From an uncultured bacterium (GTDB taxonomy: Bacteria; Actinomycetota; Coriobacteriia; Coriobacteriales; Coriobacteriaceae), in the NCBI GenBank assembly GCA_905214615.1, contig CAJMMX010000019.1, positions 1 to 33,112 of the forward strand: 33,112 nt of DNA, in the 5' to 3' direction. Position numbers and translations under genes: made by a program. Of the stretch, positions 8,301 to 14,616 are shown one piece after another. The notes below the pieces were generated by a model. That model made no database searches, was not told where the DNA came from, and worked only from the letters and a program-made list of their open reading frames with translations. The first letter of the stretch is position 1. Every line of letters starts with the position of its first letter.

Positions 8301-10151
8301 CACCTGGCTGCCAATCTCCTTGGAATCGCGCAGCTTGATGACCTTGAACAGGGCGTTCTTAATGACGGAATAGGACAGACCGGCCGCGATGTCACCCACC
8401 GTGGCGCCTTCCTTTTGTGCCTGCTTAACGCGCGAGTTCATAAAGACCGTGCAGCGACTGCCCAAATCGACCGGGGCCTTGGCATGGATAGCGGCATCGG
8501 CGAACGCGCGCACGTCCATGTTCATAGAGACGGCGAAGCTCTCGATAAAGCTGCCGCAGCCCGACGAGCAGGCCTCGTTGAGCATGATGTGCTCGATGAC
8601 GCCGTCCTTGACGCGCAGGCACTTCATGTCCTGGCCGCCAATGTCCAGGATAAACTCGACGCCGGGCAGGAATGCCTTGGCCCCGCGCAGGTGCGCAACG
8701 GTCTCGATCTCGCCGGAGTCGGCCTTGAGGGCCTCGATGAGCAGCGCCTCGCCGTAGCCCGTGGTGGTCACATGGCCGATGGTGCAGCCGGCGGGGATGT
8801 GGTTGTAGAAATCGGCCATGATGACCTTGGCCGTGCCCAGGATGTCGCCGTTGTTGTTGCCGTACCAGGTGTGCAACAGCTGGCCGTCCTCGCCCACGAG
8901 CGCGGCCTTCATGGTGGTGGAACCGGCGTCGATGCCGATGAACACGCGGCCGGTGTAGCCGTCGAGCTTGCCCTTGGGGACGACCTCGGTGTCGTGGCGA
9001 CCCTTGAACTCGGCAAAGTCCTCGTCGGTGGCAAAGAGCGGATCCAGGCGCTCGACCTCAGCACCCTGCGTGTCGCCCAAGCTGTCGATGGCCTCGATAA
9101 GCTGTGGGAACGTGCTGAGCTTGTTGGACTCGTGCGCCATGGCGGCGCCGCTCGCCACAAACAGGTGAGCGTTTTGGGGCACGATACGGTGCTCCTCGTC
9201 CAGGTTGAGCGTGAGGTAGAAGCGGTGGCGCAGCTCGGAAAGATACTGCAGCGGGCCGCCCAGGAAGGCGACGTTGCCGCGGATGGGACGGCCGCACGCC
9301 AGGCCCGAGATGGTCTGGGTCACGACAGCCTGGAAGATGGAAGCGGCGACGTCCTCGGGGCGGGCGCCCTCGTTGAGCAGCGGCTGGACGTCGGTCTTGG
9401 CAAAGACGCCGCAGCGGCTGGCGATGGGATAGATGGTGGTGGCGTTGGCCGCGAGCTCGTTGAGGCCGCTCGCGTCGGTGTGCAGCAGGGTTGCCATCTG
9501 GTCGATGAAGGCGCCCGTACCGCCGGCGCAGGTGCCGTTCATGCGCTGCTCGATGCCGTTGTCGAAGTAGATGATCTTGGCGTCCTCGCCGCCCAGCTCG
9601 ATGGCGACATCGGTGGCCGGAATGAGGGTCTCGACGGCACGCTTGCTGGCGATGACTTCCTGGACAAACTCCAGGTCGAGCCATTGGGAGAGCAGCAGAC
9701 CGCCCGAACCGGTGATGGCGCAGGTCATTTGGGCAGCCGGCAGCACGGTCGCGGCACCCTCGAACAGGTCGCGGGCGCAGGCACGGACGTCGGTGTGATG
9801 GCGCTGGTACTTGGCGTAGACGATCTGGTTGTCGTCGTTGAGCACGGCGAGCTTAACGGTGGTGGAGCCCACGTCGATGCCCAGGTGCAGGTTGCCACGA
9901 GCGTTCTCGGGGCTGAAGATCGCGCCTTCGGGGGCGTGGGCGGCGGTGGCGGTTACGGACTCGGCAACGTTGGGCGTGGCTGCGTCGGCGGTGAGCGTCT
10001 CCCCTGCCACGTTCTTAGCCTCGGCGACTTTCTCAGTGACTATCTCGGCAGCCGCGGTCGCAGCCCTCTGCGCAGCGTCCACCACGGCGGGCGCGGCCTC
10101 GCGTGCGGCAGCAACCATGCGGTCCTTGATGCCCTCGACGAGTTTGCTCAT
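5361..10151 (-). CDS. giant fused acyl-CoA dehydratase activase / 2-hydroxyacyl-CoA dehydratase-like protein
   Basis: This 1596-residue protein joins several modules of the 2-hydroxyacyl-CoA dehydratase system. Residues 1-87 are an Ala-rich, helix-forming extension. Residues about 88-345 form the first BadF/BcrA/HgdC-type ATPase domain (GIDVGSTTVKLAV; cluster cysteines in GTCAGGTGAF and SRCGVF). Residues about 400-660 form a second ATPase domain (GIDAGSTTMKAAL; NEACSSGCGSF and SRCTVF). A Cys motif CGRCSNNC is near 685, a DUF2229-like region spans about 735-960, and an HgdB-like dehydratase region spans about 1143-1560. Such activases use ATP and an iron-sulfur cluster to inject an electron into a dehydratase; the fused form has no settled substrate. 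The ATG follows AGAGGAGAGAC. It lies 11 bases after the TetR stop, so the two genes are probably one operon. Confidence 0.88.
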   Translation of the reverse strand: MSKLVEGIKDRMVAAAREAAPAVVDAAQRAATAAAEIVTEKVAEAKNVAGETLTADAATPNVAESVTATAAHAPEGAIFSPENARGNLHLGIDVGSTTVKLAVLNDDNQIVYAKYQRHHTDVRACARDLFEGAATVLPAAQMTCAITGSGGLLLSQWLDLEFVQEVIASKRAVETLIPATDVAIELGGEDAKIIYFDNGIEQRMNGTCAGGTGAFIDQMATLLHTDASGLNELAANATTIYPIASRCGVFAKTDVQPLLNEGARPEDVAASIFQAVVTQTISGLACGRPIRGNVAFLGGPLQYLSELRHRFYLTLNLDEEHRIVPQNAHLFVASGAAMAHESNKLSTFPQLIEAIDSLGDTQGAEVERLDPLFATDEDFAEFKGRHDTEVVPKGKLDGYTGRVFIGIDAGSTTMKAALVGEDGQLLHTWYGNNNGDILGTAKVIMADFYNHIPAGCTIGHVTTTGYGEALLIEALKADSGEIETVAHLRGAKAFLPGVEFILDIGGQDMKCLRVKDGVIEHIMLNEACSSGCGSFIESFAVSMNMDVRAFADAAIHAKAPVDLGSRCTVFMNSRVKQAQKEGATVGDIAAGLSYSVIKNALFKVIKLRDSKEIGSQVIVQGGTFMSDATLRAFEQLTGVHAVRPDIAGCMGAYGAALLARDRAGADGTSTILSAEDITHLTVTQKHVRCGRCSNNCQLTVNDFGGGRRFITGNRCEKGAGHKKQKTEAPNLFKKKNELLFNREVLSPDEAPRGTVGIPRALNMYENYPFWHAFFTRLGFSVQLSDQSSKKTYQAGIESMPSESVCYPAKMSHGHVMNLIDRDVDFIWMPCVRWERKEDPTAGNCYNCPIVMSYPTALALNIDEIREQNIEFLYPFVPYHDKTELKRRLYQVLAVDRVADSQAGRGRVRGPKITRSEVDAAVNAAFEADARFHEDIQTMGEEALKWVEDHGGHGIVLAGRPYHNDPEINHALPELISSFGFAVFTEDSLAHLVKPERPIRVVDQWMYHSRLYAVARFVTMRNDLDLIQLNSFGCGLDALTTDQVQEILEASGKIYTVLKIDEVSNLGAARIRIRSLMAALKDQEAERLAEATAAGEAYEQGDAAPVAPSTDAPAFASRKYTFEAQRESASTAWPKVPFTEQMRDEGYTILCPQMAPIHFDLVKEVFRGAGYNLELLPSTDHDAVEAGLRYVNNDICYPSILVTGQIMEAIESGRYDLSKTAVVISQTGGGCRATNYIALIRKALRESGHPEIPVISLSAVALGEDNPGFKLTPALLKQAVYAVLFGDVMMQMLYRCRPYEATPGAANTLYEEYMARARKLAPKFNRHNYTKLCREAIRAFDTMPLVGEGTKPRVGVVGEILVKFHPTANNHVVDVIEREGCEAVVPGLLDFFLYSMSNAELQKDELGSSATTRAGMQALIKLVDWMRTPVEEMLEKSRRFEAPERIGTMADKARTVLSVCNNMGEGWLLTAEMLDLIDHGAPNIICTQPFACLPNHVVGKAVIKELRRQHPESNIVAVDYDPGASEVNQLNRIKLMISVAKENMRAGKGFKLEKVAPLAMDEVTGQMRAHDGCVSCGPASEEAVASVAERLGRGIKK

Positions 10152-10162
10152 TGTCTCTCCTC

Positions 10163-10873
10163 TTAGTTGTTGGACTCGACGGTTGCAGCGGTGTCGGCCG
10201 CGTCCTCGAGCTGCAAGTTCAATAGCTTCATGCCGTATTCCGGCACGTTGATATCGATGGGTTGGCCATACAGGTCGCCGGGGCGCACAAAAGCGAGCAC
10301 CGTCATAATGCGCGCCATGGCCTCGGGCGATTCGGTGAGTCCACGCTCGAACCAGCGCTGAATCATGCCGACCTCGGCACTCACGACGTAGGTAACGTAG
10401 TAGTCAAAGAACGTGCCCAGCGCCAGGCCCAAAATGCCCGTCTGCGCACGCGGCACCACAGCCTCACGCGCGGTGTCGATAATCCTTTTAATGAAGGCCT
10501 GGTCGCCGCCCGGACCCAGCAGCGCACCGATTAAGTCGCGGTTGGCCGCAAGATAACGCAGCAGCTCAACCGAACCGGGCGCCGGCTCGAGCTCATCGAT
10601 GTTGTGATAGAGATCGGGCAGCTGAGCTGCAGTGATGAGCTCAATGCGCTCACGAATCTCGGCCAGCAAGCTGTCCTCAATTTGATTGATAAAGTCGGGA
10701 ATATCGCGGTAGTGCGAATAGAACGTGCGACGCGTAAGGCCAGCGCGCTCGGTGAGCGACGCGACATTAATGCGCGAAAGGTCGCCGCTTTCGGCAAGCT
10801 CGCTAGCAAGTGCCTGGCGAAGAGCACGCTGTGAGCGAAGGGACCGGCGATCACATTTCTCGAGCTGGGACAA
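10163..10873 (-). CDS. TetR/AcrR family transcriptional regulator
   Basis: This 236-residue regulator has an N-terminal TetR helix-turn-helix (about residues 10-60, with VASLTERAGLTRRTFYSHYRD) and a C-terminal ligand and dimer domain that is not diagnostic. The start is TTG at 10873, chosen because AAGGAGGACGC precedes it directly and no in-frame ATG fits the HTH. The gene is followed within 11 bases by the activase. Palindromes of TGTGC/GCACA type in its upstream region (10896-10939) are good candidates for its own operator. It probably controls the activase together with itself, perhaps sensing an acyl-CoA or acid; the ligand is inference. Confidence 0.85.
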   Translation of the reverse strand: MSQLEKCDRRSLRSQRALRQALASELAESGDLSRINVASLTERAGLTRRTFYSHYRDIPDFINQIEDSLLAEIRERIELITAAQLPDLYHNIDELEPAPGSVELLRYLAANRDLIGALLGPGGDQAFIKRIIDTAREAVVPRAQTGILGLALGTFFDYYVTYVVSAEVGMIQRWFERGLTESPEAMARIMTVLAFVRPGDLYGQPIDINVPEYGMKLLNLQLEDAADTAATVESNN

Positions 10874-10895
10874 GCGTCCTCCTTGTTACTCAGCC

Positions 10896-10939
10896 TGTGC
10901 GCTATTGCACAGTGCGAGTATTATTGCACACCGTGTGCA
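10896..10939 (-). promoter_or_regulatory. candidate operator and promoter of the TetR-activase operon
   Basis: Two palindromes lie here: TGTGC-N6-GCACA (10896-10911) and TGCACAC-C-GTGTGCA (10925-10939). The nonamer TATTGCACA also occurs twice (10903 and 10922). On the minus strand a weak TTGATG-N17-TACTCG promoter overlaps the second palindrome. This fits autorepression by the TetR protein. Confidence 0.55.
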
Positions 10940-10963
10940 TCAACACGTAAAGGCAATATTTAG

Positions 10964-10995
10964 AATGTGACGAGGGGCAGTCCCTTTGTCACATT
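10964..10995 (-). terminator. hairpin after the HAD gene
   Basis: The arms AATGTGAC (10964-10971) and GTCACATT (10988-10995) enclose a partly paired AGGGGCAGTCCCT core, directly after the HAD stop. It can act as the HAD terminator. The core resembles a second sequence at 19996-20015, so it may also be an interspersed repeat. Confidence 0.6.
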
Positions 10996-10996
10996 A

Positions 10997-11860
10997 TTAT
11001 TCGATGATGGTGCGGGAGTTCTGCTTGCGCATGGTGGCGAGCATGTGTTTGGGGACGGCGTGGACCATGCAGTTGCCGATGGTCGCGCTCGCGGCGGCCT
11101 TAGCTGCATCGCTAGCGTTTTTGGTCGCGTAGCTGTGGCGGAAACGCTTGAGCATGGCGATGTCGTTTCCGCCGTCGCCATAAACCGCGACCTCGTCCTC
11201 GGCAATGCCGTAGTAGCCCGCCAGCCAGGCCACACTCTCGCCCTTGTTACACGCCACGTCCGTGATCTCGAACATCACCGGATCGAACGGCGCGTTGACC
11301 ACACGGTCCGAGCGCTCGGCAAGATACGCCTTAAGGTCGCGCTCCAGCTCGGGCGAGGTCACGCGACAATTGATCTTGCATACATCGTGGCGCAGGATGT
11401 CACCGATCGACTGGTCGAAATACTGCTCCTCGTGATACCCGCCGCGCGCACGCATGCCGCGCATCACGATGCGCTTGATGGGACTGTCCTTTTTAAAGCC
11501 CGCCTGATGCATCTCGAACGAACCGCTCGAGTACATGCCATCGGGCGTGGAACAATCAAAGCAAATGTCCGGGAACGCCTTGAGCAGTTCCTCAGTGACC
11601 TGCGGATCGATGGTCCAAGTCTTGAGCACCTCGCCATGGCTGTCGCGCACGATGGATCCATTGGAGCAGCAGGCGTCAAGCGCCAAGCCCGTAAAGCCAT
11701 GCTCGCCGATCGGCAACGTCGAGCGTCCAGTCGCGGGAACCACGTGCAGGCCAGCCTCAGTCAGCTCGCGAATGGCGCGGCGGATGGTCCCATCCGCCTC
11801 GTGCAGGGCGTTCAGCAGCGTTCCGTCTAAGTCACTCGCGAACATCTTGATCATGGACAT
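10997..11860 (-). CDS. Cof-type HAD-IIB hydrolase (sugar-phosphate phosphatase family)
   Basis: This 287-residue cytoplasmic phosphatase belongs to the haloacid dehalogenase superfamily, subclass IIB (Cof type). Motif I is FASDLDGTLL (residues 7-16) with the nucleophile and acid/base aspartates, motif II is VPATGRS, motif III uses the Lys in the NKGESVAWL segment, and motif IV is VYGDGGNDIAML. The cap domain lies between motifs II and III. Likely substrates are sugar phosphates or similar small phosphoesters; none can be chosen from sequence. The start at 11860 (ATG TCC ATG) is preceded by AAGGAGAGGC; a start at 11854 is equally possible. The ribosome site and start lie inside a perfect 22-bp inverted repeat. 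It follows the MFS gene by 109 bases and may be cotranscribed. Confidence 0.88.
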   Translation of the reverse strand: MSMIKMFASDLDGTLLNALHEADGTIRRAIRELTEAGLHVVPATGRSTLPIGEHGFTGLALDACCSNGSIVRDSHGEVLKTWTIDPQVTEELLKAFPDICFDCSTPDGMYSSGSFEMHQAGFKKDSPIKRIVMRGMRARGGYHEEQYFDQSIGDILRHDVCKINCRVTSPELERDLKAYLAERSDRVVNAPFDPVMFEITDVACNKGESVAWLAGYYGIAEDEVAVYGDGGNDIAMLKRFRHSYATKNASDAAKAAASATIGNCMVHAVPKHMLATMRKQNSRTIIE

Positions 11861-11909
11861 GCCTCTCCTTCGTCTGCCCGATATTGTAGACGAAGGAGAG
11901 GCATGTCCA
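11854..11909. repeat. perfect 22-bp inverted repeat spanning the HAD start codon
   Basis: The arms at 11854-11875 and 11888-11909 are exact reverse complements around a 12-base loop. One arm contains the HAD ribosome site and ATG. The other therefore carries the mirrored AAGGAGAGGCATG on the plus strand. In a read-through transcript the hairpin would bury the HAD start. Confidence 0.9.
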
Positions 11910-11969
11910 AACAATGCCGTCCCGGCGCGGCGTACCACCGCCTTCACAAATTCACGGTGCCCCAGCGCG

Positions 11970-13232
11970 TTAAGACAATCGCCGCAATCGATTTTTCAGC
12001 CGATAAAACAGAGCCGTCGTCAACGTCAGCACCGCCAACATGGCTGCGAATACAATCGCCGGTGTCCATCGATCATATGCAACCCCGTACGTCAATTGGC
12101 CGATAGGTATTGCGCAGGAAAGGACCATGTAAACGACCGAAAGCACTTTTCCGCAGAGCTCAGTCGGCGCTGCCCGCTGAACAAACGCGATGATTTCAAC
12201 CGACGCAATGCTCGCCCACACCATGACCCATGCCGAACCAACCACAAACACGGTGAGCATGCATGCATCTGCGCCGAACAGTAGCGTGACAATGATCGGT
12301 GCGACTCCAAAACAGATCATCGCAACATATCGACATATGCCATTGAAAGAAAAACGATGCGGCCAAATGCCGACCAAGCCACTGCCGGCAAGACCACCCA
12401 AGCCCATAGCCACCTCAACTATCCCAACGCAGGACGATTGCATGCCGAGATGCTTTGTAACAATAATGGGAGCGCCAATCATTAGCCCAACCAACGCAAG
12501 GTTCAAAACTGCCGCAAGCAAAATCACAGCGACCAATAATGCATTTTGCAACAGATACCGAATCGACTCCCGAAAATCGTTTCGGCATGTCGTACGAGTC
12601 GCGCCGTCTCCCATCGTTTCAAATGAGGCATTTTGCTTGAGCGCGCCCCCAAACAAGAGAGCTGAAATCGCAAACGCCACCGACGCGGTTGTGCAAAGAG
12701 CATCGATGCCAAAGTACCCATAGACTGCCGTCCCGACCACAGGGCCCAAGATATTGCTCACCATGGTCATCTGCGAAACCAATGCAGTGGCCCGCTCAAC
12801 CTTCTCTTCACCCGCCATGCGCACCGTCTCAATTTGGAGCATTGGCTTCAGCAGCGATTGAGAACCATATTGAACACAAAGTATCGCTACTACGACGACC
12901 GCAAGAGGCAATGAGTGCTTCATGGGGATAGACAGCAGTGATGCAGTCATCAGAGCAATGCCGAGGGACACGAGGACCTCGCGATGTCTTCCCCTATCCG
13001 CCAAGATTCCGCCAACCGGAGTTGCAAGTACGCCGGGTATGAACGCTATCGCCGCGACGACGCCATATAACGTTGACGATCCACTGCGATCGAACAAGTA
13101 AAGTGGATACGCAAAGCACAGCGCCGACAGCATCGAATACGTGCACAGCTGCGCAACCAGAAGTTCCGCGAGCCTGATTGACCGCACTGTTTTTGATTTC
13201 AACGAGACACCGACGTCTCTCAGCCCAGCCAT
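11970..13232 (-). CDS. MFS transporter (drug-efflux type)
   Basis: This 420-residue protein of the major facilitator superfamily has about twelve hydrophobic segments and looks like a drug-exporter (DHA/enterobactin-exporter-like) member. The loop after the second or third helix reads GGILADRGRHREVL (about residues 73-86), the MFS motif A region. The start at 13232 is chosen because GGGGGTGG precedes it. An upstream in-frame extension would cover the operators and is unlikely. The gene is separated from the upstream TetR gene by about 100 bp holding a terminator and two operator-like palindromes, so the TetR protein probably represses it. This part is more AT-rich than its neighbours, suggesting transfer. 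The exported compound is unknown. Confidence 0.85.
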   Translation of the reverse strand: MAGLRDVGVSLKSKTVRSIRLAELLVAQLCTYSMLSALCFAYPLYLFDRSGSSTLYGVVAAIAFIPGVLATPVGGILADRGRHREVLVSLGIALMTASLLSIPMKHSLPLAVVVVAILCVQYGSQSLLKPMLQIETVRMAGEEKVERATALVSQMTMVSNILGPVVGTAVYGYFGIDALCTTASVAFAISALLFGGALKQNASFETMGDGATRTTCRNDFRESIRYLLQNALLVAVILLAAVLNLALVGLMIGAPIIVTKHLGMQSSCVGIVEVAMGLGGLAGSGLVGIWPHRFSFNGICRYVAMICFGVAPIIVTLLFGADACMLTVFVVGSAWVMVWASIASVEIIAFVQRAAPTELCGKVLSVVYMVLSCAIPIGQLTYGVAYDRWTPAIVFAAMLAVLTLTTALFYRLKNRLRRLS

Positions 13233-13245
13233 AAGCCCACCCCCT

Positions 13246-13266
13246 ATACATACCACTAGTATGTAT
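13246..13266 (-). promoter_or_regulatory. operator-like palindrome upstream of the MFS gene
   Basis: ATACATAC-N5-GTATGTAT is a perfect 8-bp dyad only 13 bases upstream of the MFS start. It is placed to block transcription or initiation of that gene and is the best candidate TetR operator. Confidence 0.7.
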
Positions 13267-13277
13267 TTAATGACTTG

Positions 13278-13299
13278 AAAAGGGCAGCCGTGGCTACCC
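13278..13299 (-). terminator. terminator of the second TetR gene
   Basis: On the minus strand GGGTAGCC-AC-GGCTGCCC folds into a hairpin followed by TTTT. It lies between the two operator-like palindromes, so MFS transcription probably needs its own promoter downstream of it. Confidence 0.65.
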
Positions 13300-13311
13300 T
13301 CACAAATCAAT

Positions 13312-13330
13312 TACATACCGTTGGTATCTA
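13312..13330 (-). promoter_or_regulatory. second operator-like palindrome near the TetR stop
   Basis: TACATACC-GTT-GGTATCTA is an imperfect dyad with the same half-site (TACATACC) as 13246-13266, suggesting cooperative or looped binding. Confidence 0.5.
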
Positions 13331-13332
13331 TA

Positions 13333-13995
13333 TTACCACCCGGCGCGGTCCCATACGCCCCAAATCTGCGCCGTTGTCTGAAGCACTTCATTACCCAAAT
13401 CGAGCCCCACCGCGGCAGCCATCTGCGCCAAACATTGTGCGCGAGCGAGCATTCGCTCCTTGGGCTCGAGCGGACGGGACAATGGCAGCAGCCAAAGATT
13501 CGCCAACAACGATACGGCCTCCGCCGCTTCGCGCGGGCATTCGCACGCAATGGAGCCGTCGGCGATGCCCTCCTCGATCACTGGCAAGAGACAGCCATCG
13601 GCCGACTCGTCAAATGAGCCCTGGTACTGCATCGCCAGTAGGCGCGAGCTTTTTACCGGATCTGCTGCAGGACGCATACGTGCCCATAGCTCAATTTGTG
13701 GAACAACGGACTCGGGAGCGTACAGTCGCTTGAGCTTTTGGGCTCCGGTCATATTACCGACGCCAAGCATCGAGCGGCGGTGCTCAACAATCGGAGTCAT
13801 CGCCCGATCAAACGCGGCGTTGAAAATCTCTTCTTTGCTCTTGAAGTGATGATAGACAGCGCCCTTGGTCATGCCGTCGAGACGGTCAACGATATCTTGA
13901 ATACTCGTCCCCTCATAACCCTGTGCGCAGAATAGCTCCAGTGCCGCGTCGAGAATCTTCGCGACCGTCTCCTCGGGATATTTATTGCGACCCAT
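13333..13995 (-). CDS. TetR/AcrR family transcriptional regulator
   Basis: This 220-residue regulator has a clear N-terminal TetR DNA-binding domain: AKILDAALELFCAQGYEGTS (residues 12-31), then the recognition helix MTKGAVYHHFKSKEEIF (about residues 42-58). The C-terminal half (about 80-220) is a ligand-binding domain without recognisable family. I chose the ATG at 13995 because the HTH normally begins within 10 residues of the start; an upstream start at 14031 is possible. It lies directly upstream of the MFS gene, with paired operators between them, the usual layout for a regulator of a neighbouring exporter. Confidence 0.85.
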   Translation of the reverse strand: MGRNKYPEETVAKILDAALELFCAQGYEGTSIQDIVDRLDGMTKGAVYHHFKSKEEIFNAAFDRAMTPIVEHRRSMLGVGNMTGAQKLKRLYAPESVVPQIELWARMRPAADPVKSSRLLAMQYQGSFDESADGCLLPVIEEGIADGSIACECPREAAEAVSLLANLWLLPLSRPLEPKERMLARAQCLAQMAAAVGLDLGNEVLQTTAQIWGVWDRAGW

Positions 13996-14002
13996 AATCC
14001 GC

Positions 14003-14056
14003 CCATCCGCAACGCAAGCCTTGTGCCTCATTGCAGCATTTTAACGTTGCGGATGG
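14003..14056. repeat. 12-bp inverted repeat upstream of the TetR gene
   Basis: CCATCCGCAACG (14003-14014) is perfectly complementary to 14045-14056 across a 30-base loop. It lies between the PII stop and the TetR start. It could be a weak terminator for PII or a regulatory dyad; no T tract is seen. Confidence 0.6.
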
Positions 14057-14069
14057 CAGACGGTCGATT

Positions 14070-14408
14070 CTACACCGCGGCGGGGCCATGTTCGCCGGTG
14101 CGAATGCGGATGACTTCCTCGACCGGCTCGACCCAAATCTTGCCGTCGCCGACGGCACCGGTGCGAGCGGCGTTGCAGATAATGTCAACGATACCGTCGA
14201 CATGCTCGTCGGCGCAGATGAGGGTGAACTGCACCTTGGGGATCGTGTTGACGAGCAGCTCGTTGCCGCGCACGTATTCCTTCCAGCCATGCTGCGCGCC
14301 GCAGCCCTGCACCTGGTTGATGGTCATGCCGCGAACATCGGCAGCAAACAGCGCGTCTTTGAGAACCTCAAGCTTCTCAGCACGAACGATCGCCGTAATT
14401 TTCTTCAT
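14070..14408 (-). CDS. PII-family nitrogen regulatory protein
   Basis: This 112-residue protein is a PII signal transducer (GlnB/GlnK family), a trimer that reads 2-oxoglutarate and ATP/ADP and controls ammonium uptake. The T-loop region (residues 37-57), Gln39, Lys58, the TGAVGDGKIWV signature (residues 82-92) and the C-terminal RIRTGE are all present. The position of the classical uridylylation residue Tyr51 is Leu51, so control by uridylylation at that site is not possible. The ATG at 14408 follows AGAGGA. It is encoded 208 bp after the ammonium transporter, the standard pairing, so its likely partner is that channel. A repeat element lies between the two genes. Confidence 0.93.
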   Translation of the reverse strand: MKKITAIVRAEKLEVLKDALFAADVRGMTINQVQGCGAQHGWKEYVRGNELLVNTIPKVQFTLICADEHVDGIVDIICNAARTGAVGDGKIWVEPVEEVIRIRTGEHGPAAV

Positions 14409-14451
14409 AGTGAATTCCTCTCAATAATCAACGTATCCCTTTACATGAGAC

Positions 14452-14616
14452 GCGGGTTTCCCAGGTGCCGTAAACCAACCTCAGAGATCAAAAAAGTTCA
14501 ACTGACTGGTCTTAGCAGGTTTCCCAAGTGCCGCAGATTGCCGTGAAAGAGGAGCGAAGCGTACTTAAGTACGTGAGCGACGATTGAACGGCAAGGTGCG
14601 GTGCTTGGGGAAGCTG
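14452..14616. repeat. dyad repeat element between the ammonium transporter and PII genes
   Basis: A motif GGTTTCCCA(G/A)GTGCCG(T/C)A occurs at about 14454 and 14517. It returns in inverted, imperfect form at 14587-14616. The large dyad formed by 14515-14544 and 14587-14616 (about 24 of 30 positions complementary) encloses a perfect 14-bp palindrome CGTACTTAAGTACG (14560-14573). This looks like an interspersed REP-type element that may also reduce read-through from the transporter gene into PII. Confidence 0.75.

Noticed and set aside
7245..10166. Long open frame on the plus strand opposite the activase (973 codons), and another at 5445-7226
   Set aside because: They mirror the third-position GC bias of the real minus-strand gene, have no recognisable domains and no ribosome sites.
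11903..12106. 67-codon frame using the mirrored ribosome site of the 22-bp palindrome
   Set aside because: The translation is antisense to the end of the MFS gene with no protein-like features; the good start signal is a by-product of the palindrome.
14409..14616. Glutamine riboswitch between amt and PII genes
   Set aside because: The conserved glutamine-binding core was not found; the region is explained by the repeat element.
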